64,000 nt of DNA from Lineus longissimus (Eukaryota > Nemertea > Pilidiophora > Heteronemertea > Lineidae). Below are positions 1-10,990 of this stretch, piece by piece (the stretch's first letter is position 1; each line of letters begins with the position of its first letter). The notes under the pieces are model-generated. The model saw only the letters and a list, made by a program, of their open reading frames with translations. It had not been told where the DNA came from and did no database searches. Location: contig NC_088318.1 in the NCBI RefSeq assembly GCF_910592395.1, positions 14,198,349-14,262,348 of the forward strand, written 5' to 3'. The translations under genes were made by a program, and so were the position numbers.

Positions 1-216
1 TCACAACATTCTGAATGGGATGTTTCTCAAACTTGGCACTTTGATACATGTAGGTGGCCCACCATGAAAAGAGGGCATCTCGATGATTCTCATGAGTCAA
101 CAATTGAACAATAAATCTGCTGAATCTGTTAATCCAGTTAGTAAAATGTCCGTTTCAAAAGATGAATTTATCAATAATATAGAATTCATTTATTTGCGAT
201 TTCAATTTCAATACAG
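1..216. other. intron sequence upstream of first visible importin-4 exon
   Basis: AT-rich sequence without a recognisable exon. It ends in a pyrimidine-rich tract and CAG at 214-216, the acceptor of the first visible importin-4 exon. The exons coding for about 50 N-terminal residues of importin-4 must lie left of the window. Confidence 0.7.
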
Positions 217-3200
217 GTGCGCCAGTATGCTGCAGTTCTCCTTCGTAGGCGTATTCAAAAGTCGAAACAGTGGCAGGGTCTGCCGGCAGTGATAAGTGAG
301 AGGTAGGAAGAATGATTCATCCATTCTTGTTAGCTGGTCACTTCATTCTAAAGATCTATTCTGTGATTGTGTGTATTGCCATTCGTTTGCCTTGGCAAGC
401 TGACTTTAGCTTTGGAGAAGGGGGATAGATTAAATCACAATATGTGTTAATGCGTAGGTACATAATGGTGATGTCTCTGCTAAAAAAAACACTGTTAAGT
501 TTTATCATTGTTTTCTAAATATATGTTTTTTTCCTTTTCAGCATTCGTGCTTCACTGATTCAAGTTCTCATAAGTGAGCAAGAGTAAGTAATGATTTTCT
601 TTGGCACGTATTGTTCAATATGCAGACCTTTCCAATAACTTGTCTGCCAAGCCCAAGAGTTGATATTTGAATTCTGTTCAATTTCAGAAAAGACGTAAAA
701 AATGCCATTGGACAAATTGTGGGCGTTGTGGCCAAGCACGAGTTGCCTAAGCAAGGAGGATGGCCGGAACTTTTCTCATTTCTCGAGGCTTCCACCACGA
801 GTCAGGACTCAAAAGAGAGAGAAGTATGATATTCTTATTTCAATATCTTGCTTATGAAGTAGGTGTGATGCTTTTTAAGCCCAGGCAAAACTAGGGGAAA
901 AATAACCGAAACTATCATGGTATGTCTGTCTGAGCCCAAGGTAAGGTCTACCTGCCCTTCAATTAGTTTGAGTGAGAAGTTGGGAAAAAGTTATGGCAGT
1001 TGATGGTTATTGGATGATGATGATCATCATCATCATTTAGGCATCATGGCCCCAAATTGGGCCTCTGCCTCAAAAGATGGCTTTGAATCTGTGACTGGTG
1101 GCAACTGTTCTTTGAGAATTTAGGTGTTGGCTAATTGATGGTGTGTGTCTTATTCTGTTTTGAAAGCATCGTCTACAGATCGAGCTCGTTTTTCAGATTG
1201 GTATGTACGTGCTGAGTATCATCTCTGGCGTAGCCACAGATCAGCTGAAGCCACATATCCTGTCGTTCTGTCAGCTGTTCAACAAGGGTCTCGTTGATAT
1301 GGAGAACAGGATGATCCCATTCTATACAATTGTGTAAGTTCGTAAACGCCAGTGTTCCTTTTTGGCCACTTTTTAACGCAATACACCTTTCCAGAAATGG
1401 GGCGCTGAGGGTCCGAAATAGTGATGTCATAAGGGGAAACTAGGCCTTATGTTGAAGGGACAAAGGAGATAGTCATGGTTGACCAACACACTTGAATGCC
1501 TTTAATGACGGACAAGGGGAAAAAGTTAGTTCCAATGCAAGCCACCAATTTCGGGAAGCATGTATAGACTGAGTTGAAAACCCATTTTGACGACGTAGGT
1601 TTCCTCCTACATAATACATTACAAATTGCCCAGTATTGTTTTTTCACCTGTTTCTCTCTTTAGTTGCATGACGAATCTGGTTTGTGAAATAGGAACTGAT
1701 GAAGCGGTAAGTTCATGTCATGTCTTGACATACAATTTAAACCTTTTCATGCTCAACTTTGCAAACATCATTATGTTCACAGAAGCATCAAGAGAATATA
1801 ACGTACATTCCTCCTGGCACTTCAAACCAACAATCTTTTCAGTCAGTGCTTTCAATGACAATGCACAAAAGAAATTTGTGGATAAAATGTTCGACATATG
1901 AAATTGAATACCATTAATATGAGAGTGCAATCTTTTTCAGAATAAGTTCCAGGTGATGGTACCGAAGGTACTTGATGTTATCAGAGCATTGATTACGGTG
2001 GATGAGGTATGTGGGCCAATAATTTTTTGAAGTTCGACTTTTGTATCTGACAAATTCCAATCAATGTCTGTTCGAAGCTGTAAGGTATATTTGGTTGTGC
2101 TGTAACAGCGATAAATCCTGCATTTATCCTTTCAACTCTTTATGCATCGTTAACAAGGATGCATGGAAGAAATTGGAACACGCAATCTCTCCATCTGGAC
2201 TCAGACAACCTCTTCGGTTGATGATTTGTTTAGGAGGGCATTTTCAGCCGTGTTGGACTGAGCTCTTTGCCCTGTGAAGTTAGTTGAGACTTTTTAGGCA
2301 CCAATTCAGTCGTGGCCAGAAGGCTGCCCGTGACAAAGAGTCATACCTAATTCATTGGAACACTACAGGGTTCTTCCCACTCCTTAATGACCATGCAATT
2401 GTCTTTTAGGAACAAGCTCGTGAAGCCCTTGAAATCTTCGATGAACTTGTTGAGTGCGATGTTTCTATCGTCGTACCGCATATAAAGGCCATCGTTGAGT
2501 TCTGTCTCCAGGTAGGTGACCTAATGTCTCAATCAGTCGCATCTCCTTAAATTGATGCAGGCGCCTGTGGATGAATTGCATGAATATGGGGTAGACTCCT
2601 TATCCAGTCGGAAGTCTTTGTCAGTTTTGTGTTTCAATAGAAGACACTGTTTGTAACCAATACTAGTCATGACTAGAATTCATAGTTTTGATTATGTTTA
2701 CAGATTGCATCGAACAAAGACCTCAGTGATAGCCTCCGAGTGAAGGCGCTTACGTTCATTAGTTGGTTGACAAGACTGAAGAAGAAGGTATGTCAATTTC
2801 ATCTGCGCTGTGCAGGGCAATAAGTTATATTTGTCCTGCTCTGTCAAGAGTAGGCACTTGAAGCCAAAGATATATTGAGTTATTGGCCTGGGCTGATTGT
2901 GCACAAAATTACCTTTAGGATTATATGTGACACTTTCGTCAGTTGCTTGAGAATTGAAAGAGATATAGTCTTGACAACACATCATTCTAAGTTTCTGTTT
3001 TGAAAAGTCTCATCTAAAGATATCAATACTTTGTGACTGATCTGATAATATCTATTCCGCTTCTTTCAGTCCATCCTAAAGCATAAGCTTATCCAACCCA
3101 TCCTGGATGTCTGTTTCCCGCTCATGTGCTCGGCATCTGACGGTGATGATGACGATGATGATGATGATGACTCTGAACAGGGGGCAGAGTCGAGCCGACC

Positions 3201-6200
3201 CAACTCAGTCGCTGGCCAAGTCATTGATACTATGGCATTACATCTGCCACCGACTCAGCTCATACCGAAATTGGTGAGTTTGAATTTGAATCATTTCATT
3301 AGGCCTGAGAGATAGGGGAAGAAAAAGAAGAACTACAGTACGAGGAGATTCAAGGCTGGCCAAAAAGTGTTCAAAAAAGTGCTTTGCCCAGGATTAAAAC
3401 ATCTTTCTGTAATATGTTCCAGATGTTACTGGTTGAACCATCGCTGATGAGTGACGATCCCCTCAAACTGAAGGGAGGATTCCTGGCCATAGCTGTGATT
3501 GCGGAAGGATGCGCCGATAACCTTAGGAACAAGTATGTATGATGAAGACCACATTTTTGTCGAAAAATTCTTCAAATTTGGACTGACATCGTTTTTATGA
3601 CGTGTTCAATTTATTGTAGGTATCTGAAAGCCTTACTGCAATGTGTAGGAAAAGGTATCCAGCATAGCAACCCGATGGTGAAACACGCCGCTCTCTTTGC
3701 ACTCGGACAATTCTCTGAGTACTTACAGGTTAGTAGAACATGGGAGGAGTGCATCACAGGCCATAGGCGTAGCAAGCAGCAAGAATATATTCAAAGGTCG
3801 TAACAATCGCTGGCTAGTTTAGTCATCTATGAATGAGTCTCAAAACCATTTCTACTCACTTTCTGTTTTATATTGAACCCTTTTGTCCATTTCAGCCTGA
3901 AATTAGCAAGTTCGCTGCCGATATTCTCCCGTTATTGTTCACCTATTTGAATGAAATCATGCAAAATGCTCACGTGGATCGGACGGCCGTCTCCAAGACT
4001 TACTACGCCCTGGAGATGTTCTGTGAAAACTTGGGTGAGTTGAGGAGTCAAGATGGATTATTGTTTACTTTCAAGTTTGGGGTCATATTTAAATGATATC
4101 ATGACAATCAAAGCAACACCTCACCTTGAATTGCACACTGGCAAAACTTCTTGAATATCAAGGGTGTAACCCTACCTTGAGAAGTCCCTGTGGAGAAGCC
4201 TTCAGTTCATGGTCATCATATGTGAAATTTTACAATTTCAGGGAAAGACATTTTGCCGTATCTTCCGACCTTGATGGAGCGTCTGTTAACAGCTCTACAC
4301 ACATCACCATCAAATCGAGTCAAGGAGTTATCGATAAGTGCAATAGCAGCAACAGGTGAGTAGTCCAAATGATTTTGTTTACCGGTATTAGCACGTTTTA
4401 TCCCTTTTTGCCAGTATCTATGAGAGTCTGCCCTTTATTTCAGGCTTCAGCTTTGTTTTAACACTGTAATGAATCTCCTTTGCACAAACATTTTAGGGTG
4501 GGGCAGCAACGAATTATGGCCTTCTGGTTGTGACGCTGTCTTCAAAAGACCAAATTACTCTCCTAGACTTATCATTGAAGACCAATTTGCTGTCCTAGAC
4601 TTATCATTGAAGACCAATTTGCTGTCCTAGACTTATCATTGAAGACCAATTTGCTGTCCTAGACTTATCATTGAAGACCAATTTGCTGTCCTAGACTTAT
4701 CATTGAAGACCAATTTGCTGTCCTAGACTTATCATTGAAGACCAATTTGCTGTCCTAGACTTATCATTGAAGACCAATTTGCTGTCCTAGACTTATCATT
4801 GAAGACCAATTTGCTGTCCTAGACTTATCATTGAAGACCGATTTGCTGTCCTAGACTTATCATTGAAGACCGATTTGCTGTCCTAGACTTATCATTGAAG
4901 ACCGATTTGCTGTCCTAGACTTATCATTGAAGACCAATTTGCTGTCCTAGACTTATCATTGAAGACCAATTTGCTGTCCTAGACTTATCATTGAAGTAAC
5001 GGGAAGAAGGGTATATAATTCTGAGAGCCCACAGAATAGACTTTTGAGGACTAATCGGATGACATAAAGAGCACTTGGATCAAAATTTGCTCTTTCCATT
5101 TCAGCAAATGCTGCGAAAGAGGAGATGGTTCCATATTTCCAATCGATTATTGAGCAGTTGAAGGTTTTCCTGATGGCAGGTAATACTGAGGAGAACATGG
5201 AGCTGCAGATACAGGCTATAGGTGAGCTTTAAGGATCATTAAAGCTGAACTGGCATCCTTACACATGTTTGTACTGTTGTTATTATTATTATTATTATTA
5301 AAACAATTTATATAGCGCCTTTTGTAAAACACTTCAAGGCGCTTTACATTAAATTTAAAAAAAACAAAAAACAAACAAAAAAACAAACAAAAACCAGAAT
5401 ACACTTCTCCCAACCATGAATGATTTGCATGAGCTTGAAGGATCGTTAAAGATGGCACCCATACTCATGTGTGTACTCTTGATACAGAATACACTCTCAC
5501 CAACCATGAACTATTTTGAGTCTGGTGTCAAGGTTAACAATGTCTTCTGCAAGTTCATCGCTTTCCAAGTTAAAAAAAGTGTTCTCCATTGGTTGCAGAT
5601 ACCCTCGGTGTCTTGGCACGAACGATTGGTGCTAACAACTTCATGCCATTGGCCCACGAATGTGTCACCTTAGGACTTAAACTGATGACTGATGTTGATG
5701 ACCCGGACCTTCGCAGATGTGTGTAAGTTATTTTTCATTTGTCAGTTTCCACCAAAATACTCCAAAGTAAGATGGAAAAGCACGCACATTTGTGTAGCTC
5801 TTTTGTAGAAGAAGATTAAATGCTTTCCTGGTTTTCAAAGTCTTGATTGCATTTTAGGTATGGTCTGATGGCAGCGATCTCAACCCTGCTGAAGGCCGAC
5901 ATGGCCCAGTACTTGCCAACGATCGTCGAGGCGATGATTACGTCGATCAGATCGACCGAAGGGGTCAAGCTGCATATTGGTGCTGAGGAGGAGGCGTTCA
6001 AGTTATTCGATGAGGAAGATATCACGCAGGAAAACGGGGAGGAGGAGGAAAAGGAAGTCGACGACGTGCAGGGGTGAGAACATTACAAATCTCGTTAGTT
6101 TGATTCATTCAGACTGACGAGCTGTGGATTGTTGGTAGTCGAGCGACAAGTCCTTAATAAAGGATCTTGGTTAAGCTAGAGAATAAATATAAAGCGCTTC

Positions 6201-9200
6201 GAGAAAGCACATTTCATTTCATAAGTCTTCGAAGCAACCATAGGTGGTGTTTAATGGTGATGCTGAAAGACAAGAGTCCAGTACTCTTGCCTTGTAAGAC
6301 CTGCATCGGGGATCAACGACGTATTCATTATCTTGGAACAACTCAGACAAGAAGCCTCATCATTCTAATCAACAGTGGGTCTATTCTTTGCTTTCAGATT
6401 CAGTGTCGAGAACTCATATCTGGATGAAAAAGAGGATGCGTGTTGCTCACTGGGGGAGATCGCCATGAGTGTCGGGTATGTAGGCACACTCGTGAAACAT
6501 TTCAGTGCATTTTACTACAATGACTATGATCAAAAACCCATTACTTCAGAATAGCCATGAAATTTCAGGGTTATGATAGGTCAGATCTTCTGGAAATAGA
6601 AGATTCTGTCTATTTTGCAGATGATATCGGGATCATGTTTAAGGTTTGCTTGAAAGACTGGCGTGTCCTCTTAAAATTCAAGCATTTTGTCATCTCTTTT
6701 TCTGTCACTTCTGAGATGGTCAAATCAAGTCCTAGTGAGGTAGACAGTGCAGGATGCTGAACTATTCTGGTCTTAAGAGTGCCTGATAAGTTAAGCACTT
6801 CTGAATTCAGTTAATTTGTTCAAATTCCCTTGTAGCCTCGTGTTCATGCCACACATGGAGCTTTGCTTCAAGGAGGTGGTCCCACTGCTGGAGCACCCTG
6901 GTACAGATGTACGTAAAGGTGCTGTGACGGCCCTCGGCCATTTCTGCTGTTGTCTCGGTGCGGCGGCACTCGAAGGAAACCAAGAGGTGCTTCAAGGTGA
7001 GGAAATTTGCTGTGCAAAATGAGGAGTCCGATATCTGAGTGGTTGGCACTACTGTTCTGACATGTATGTGGTCCTGGATCCCTGATTTGTGTATCAGGAT
7101 CAACCGCCATAGAAATTTCCATGGCGTTTCACAGTCCATTGGATGGCTCTCAAGCTAAGAAACACAACATCCATGGCAACAATCACTGAATTTTAGGGCA
7201 GCGTTTGGTGAGCCAATGGGTGATATGAATTAAGACTAGTAAATGATTTTACTTCAGTTTTGTACAGAAAGGCCTAGTGTAAATGTACATGGGGTTTTCA
7301 GTAAAAGCAATTGCTAGTCTTTATTCATATCACCCAATATCTCTTGTCTTATATTCATTCCCTGATGACAAATTTAGGTGTAAACCAGCACAACTATCTC
7401 AACTCTTCCTTGTTCTCAGGTCTCTTGATGATGTTATCGACTGTGATTCCCAAGTTTATCGAGCTGGTCAGGAAAGACTCCGACCGTCATGTCTCCATGA
7501 CCGTCCTTGAAGAGTTGAAGGATATGTTGGAGAAGGTCAAAGGTCCCGTCCTCCAAGGAGAAAATCACCTCCAGATGGTAGCAGCATGCCTGAAGGATGT
7601 GTTGCTCCAGAAGGTATGTATTGACAAATTTGTTTTTGGTTGTATGGTGCTAAATATACAACAGCCAGAAATAATGGTCGATTGCTGTGAAGGGCTTTTT
7701 TACCTATATCTGCATAAGGCACAGAAAATATGGACTCAAACACCAAGAACATGGGTGATATGAATAAAGACTAGCAAATGCTTTTACTCCGGTTTTGTAC
7801 AGGAAGGCCTAGTGTAAATGTACATGGAGATTTAGATAAAAGCATTTGCTAGTCTTTATTCATATCACCCCATGCCAACACTTGTGAAGTTCTAAAATTG
7901 TTTCAGACTGCTTGCCAAGACGATGATGAGGACATAGAACTTGGTCAAGATCAGGCTGAATATGACATGATGTTGATACAGTATGCTGGAGATGTCATCC
8001 CTGCCCTTGGGTCAGTTATTGGAGGGAAGGACTTCGCGCCTTACTTCACGGAATATCTGCCTGAAATCTTGAAGAGACTCGTAAGTCCATGATTTTCAAT
8101 CTTTATTGTAACATGAATGTTTGAAGTAATATGTTTTCGTCATGGTGGGTCGATGATTCAACTTTTAGTCTCTTGATCGAAATTCTAAGTGGTTCTGATT
8201 TCAGAAAAAGGATTCAAGCATCCCCGAGCGGTCTTTTGCCATCGGGACAATCGCCGAGGCCATCGAATCGTTGGGGCCAGCATCTGAGGCGTTTGCGCCG
8301 AAACTCTACCCGATTATTATCGCAGCGATGAAAGACGAAGATGAGGAGGTGAGAAGCAACGCCATCTTTGCATGTGGAGTTCTCGCAGCGAATGGTGGGC
8401 AAGTAATGTTGCCGTATCCTTTGAAGAAGTTGTTTTGAAATTGTTTGTCTTCAATGATATTGTGTTAAAACTTGGTGTGGGATAAAAGGTGATAGTACAC
8501 ACGTGATTTAAAAATCAACACAGAGGAGTGGCTCTTGAGAGAATGACATATTGAGGAAATTATCCTTGACCACACATCAGACATTATGAAGAGATTTTGA
8601 AGCACTTGTTCCACGTACTTCAACGTGAACACAATCCGCGTGTCCTGGACAATATCTGCGCTGCCGTCTGCCGGATGATCATGGCAAACATGCAAGTCGT
8701 ACCCATCGATCAGGTGAGTAGAATAGAAAACGTTTGAGTGGTTGGATGTGAAGTGAAGAACTGTGTTACATCAGTCAGTATGACTACCGTACCAGGGGGC
8801 CAGATTGGAATTGGGGCAGACACCGATATGTTCAATGATTCTGGGAATTTATATTCCTGGCACAGTTTGAATCTTTTTAGTAAGGTGCCTAGCACTGTTT
8901 AAGATATTATTCCCGATATTCAAGATCAAATTACCACTTTGGAATAATAGTGCTGTTGGTCCCAATTCAAACAGACATTCACATTCTTGCTTGGGTGCCG
9001 AGGAGATACAAGTTCTGTCAAAATTCGCATTGTGTGTCTTTCTCTCGTTCAGGTGTTCCCAACTGTACTGCAGTGCTTGCCCCTGAAGGAGGATGATGAG
9101 GAGAATGTGACCGTGTTCAGGTGCATCGGACAGTTATATGAGGCCAACCATGACCAGGTAAGCAATCGGGTGTTTTCAGTTGAATGACAATACCGGTACA

Positions 9201-9560
9201 CATCCTCGAAGAAAGTCTAGCATTTAAGTTATCAATGATTTTCTGCACACGTACTCATGGAGTGTCCACCATTACCAAAGGGAGTTACTTCCCTAAGACC
9301 ACAAGCGATGAAGTCCAAATTTAATAATACCTATCATATCTTTTACGTTTCAGGTTGTGAAGAACCTTCCACAGCTGTTGAAAATCATTTCGTCAATTCT
9401 CGGAACGGAGCTAGTCAGTAGCGAGGCGCAGACCTTAATAATACATCTCGTTCATACTGTCCACCAGAGGTCACCCGAAGTGTTGGAATCCGTCTTAGCA
9501 AGTTTGCCAGAGGATCAGGCTCATAAATTACGGACCTGCCTCTCGTGTAGCACACTGTAA
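217..9560 (+). CDS. IPO4: importin-4, 5'-partial, 24 exons in window
   Basis: Importin-beta family nuclear transport receptor made of HEAT repeats; human IPO4 carries cargoes such as histones and ribosomal proteins through the nuclear pore under Ran control. Exons: 217-302, 542-583, 688-823, 1197-1333, 1664-1706, 1941-2006, 2410-2511, 2704-2787, 3070-3273, 3423-3532, 3620-3728, 3896-4034, 4242-4355, 5105-5221, 5599-5722, 5858-6073, 6398-6475, 6836-6996, 7420-7613, 7907-8080, 8205-8413, 8581-8713, 9053-9157, 9354-9560 (stop TAA). Phase closes at every junction, giving 1029 residues. Human IPO4 has about 1081, so only about 50 N-terminal residues are missing. Diagnostic matches from memory of human IPO4: VRQYAAVLLRRR at the start, HLPPTQLIPKL, HAALFALGQFSE, DTLGVLAR, VDDPDLRRC, RSTEGV, FSVENSYLDEKED and TACQDDDEDIE. 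Acidic clusters in exons 9 and 16 match the family. Introns 18 and 19 each carry a MITE, and intron 13 carries a minisatellite. No frame break seen. Confidence 0.96.
4122..4198 (+). repeat. dispersed repeat, copy A (importin-4 intron 12)
   Basis: About 77 bp containing GCACACTGGCAAAACTTCTT, then an AATATCAAGGGT block and a CCCTACCTTGA block. The same order of blocks occurs at about 44818-44898 in intron 2 of the Na+/H+ exchanger, in the same orientation. No clear terminal repeats; probably a fragment of an interspersed element. Confidence 0.7.
4540..4996 (+). repeat. 32-bp minisatellite in importin-4 intron 13
   Basis: Thirteen full head-to-tail copies of a 32-bp unit start at 4561 and recur every 32 bases to 4976. 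A partial copy runs to 4996 and a degenerate half copy sits at 4540-4560. The unit begins TCCTAGACTTATCATTGAAG and continues ACCAATTTGCTG. Variation is nearly limited to one A/G site, with the G form in three adjacent units, which suggests recent expansion. Confidence 0.95.
5276..5350 (+). repeat. (TTA)n tract plus short AGCGCCT hairpin
   Basis: An ATT/TTA microsatellite (5278-5300) is followed by TATAGCGCCTTTTGTAAAAC and an inverted AGGCGCT about 25 bases on, forming a small stem-loop. A simple repeat next to a conserved hairpin is typical of a short retroelement tail. A looser relative (ATAAAGCGCTT ... AAGTGCTTT) is seen near 9697-9756, just after importin-4. Confidence 0.55.
7218..7335. 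mobile_element. MITE copy 1 in importin-4 intron 18
   Basis: A 118-bp element bounded by GGGTGATATGAAT at the left and ATTCATATCACCC at the right. Its arms are about 34 bp with several mismatches. It is flanked by AAT on both sides, a possible 3-bp target duplication. The middle (TTTTGTACAGAAAGGCCTAG and on) is shared with copy 2. Too small to code for a transposase. Confidence 0.85.
7753..7870. mobile_element. MITE copy 2 in importin-4 intron 19
   Basis: A 118-bp element of the same family as the copy at 7218. Its inverted arms, starting GGGTGATATGAATAAAGACT, pair perfectly over about 34 bp, so it looks younger than copy 1. It is flanked by CAT on both sides, again a 3-bp direct repeat. Confidence 0.88.
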
Positions 9561-10026
9561 TGGACTACGATACTAGATTTATCAGTTTTATCCTTTTGGA
9601 GTATCATGCATGCCACTGCTTGCTGTGTTAAGCATCTTTCGAATGCAGTGTTCGTTTGAGCCATTTTCAATTCTATACATGTAGGAATTGAAATGAAATT
9701 TGTTCTTATAAAGCGCTTAATACTGTACGACTGGACGGCCACAAAGTGCTTTGACATCAATTCCTCTGCCAAACAAGAAACCAGCATTTAGACTTGATGC
9801 CTGCGTCACTGCCAATGGTGATTGAGTAACCGGGCCTTAGTCTTTCGGCTACAGGGTATTCTCTCCGGCTTTCCTGCTTGTAATTGGCAAAATAAGTAAA
9901 AGGAATCATAGCCATCTACGAGGACTGATGCAGGATTTTGCAGAAGACAAAAACAAATTCGACTGTTAAAAGTTTTACCTGTTTCTTTTGTTGATGATAT
10001 GTCTTCCAGTAGTGACGTTGTTGAAC

Positions 10027-10032
10027 AATAAA
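10027..10032 (+). terminator. poly(A) signal AATAAA, importin-4
   Basis: AATAAA 467 bases after the importin-4 stop. A second AATAAA lies at 10118-10123. Either could define the 3' end. Confidence 0.55.
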
Positions 10033-10162
10033 TGCTTGAAAGATATTCAGTTCTGTTGTGGTCTTTTTGTTGATGTGTTGGGAGTGATTACTCAAGGACG
10101 GAGTTTTACTTGACTGGAATAAAGTATAAACAAAGAAACAAACATCCAGTATGATGTAAACC

Positions 10163-10168
10163 TTTATT
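10163..10168 (-). terminator. candidate poly(A) signal for the CUB-like gene
   Basis: TTTATT on the plus strand reads AATAAA on the minus strand, about 820 bases beyond the stop of the minus-strand gene. If used, the two convergent transcripts end about 40-140 bases apart. Confidence 0.4.
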
Positions 10169-10676
10169 GCCAGTTACCAGAAACTATTTCTGCTTTTACC
10201 GGTGTAGAAGTTTGAAATGTCCTGGGAAAGATTGTCCAGGGAACAAAGGATTCTATTTCAGCTTAGATCTCCAAGCTACATTTGTATTGAAGGTCATGGC
10301 CTTTGTAGAACCGTATATCATAATCCCAATACAATAGAGCTTGACAATTTTTCCAGGGGGACATTTCTACTTCTACACCAGTACCACTTACTAATCAAAG
10401 AAGTATAGCGTCTAATTCATTGAGCAGTGCCTGTGGTACATACATGTACAAATGTGCTGCCAAGACTGGAAACTGGGAAATATTAGCGGCTTTTTAGTTT
10501 GTGCTTCTTTAGAAACGCTATTACAGTAATTTCAATAAAATTCAGTGCTCTATGCAATGCTATGAAATCAAAACAAAAATTTCCCTGTTTACCGTAGTTT
10601 GTGAAATGCAAAGCTGAAAGTGCTGCCTATAGATACCAAATTAACCAATTGCAAGAATTCATAATTCAAGTGAGCG

Positions 10677-10690
10677 ACGTGACGTCACGT
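10677..10690. promoter_or_regulatory. CRE-containing 14-bp palindrome
   Basis: ACGTGACGTCACGT is a perfect palindrome holding the full CRE consensus TGACGTCA (10680-10687). It is followed by two direct copies of CGTCTTCACCTTG (10693-10705 and 10712-10724). It lies between convergent 3' ends, so a promoter role is unproven. Confidence 0.4.
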
Positions 10691-10990
10691 GACGTCTTCA
10701 CCTTGACGTGTCGTCTTCACCTTGGAAAATACCTAGTACATGTGTGCCGAAGCGAAAGTGATCAGAATGGGTCAAGTGTTAAACACTGTCAGATTGAACT
10801 TGTCGAAGAAATTCAAATTATTCATTAAGGAAAGACTTCACCGTAACTTACGTACCACCAGTACATTGAGGACAAATGGGACAAGAATCAGATGCCATGA
10901 AATGATGTGCAGAGGATTTGAATGTGAGGATGAGTTTCTCCCTGGGAATTTCATATTATGATAGCTATAAAAAAAGACTTCGCGTGATGT

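Larger units (their letters stand above)
9561..10990. other. convergent intergenic region with both 3' UTRs
   Basis: Lies between the importin-4 stop and the stop of the minus-strand CUB-like gene. It holds plus-strand poly(A) signals at 10027 and 10118, a minus-strand poly(A) signal at 10163 and a CRE-like palindrome at 10677. The short open frames here look random; no further gene seen. Confidence 0.75.

Noticed and set aside
4540-4996. CRISPR-like array of 32-bp repeats
   Set aside because: Units are directly adjacent with no unique spacers, and the context is an animal intron.
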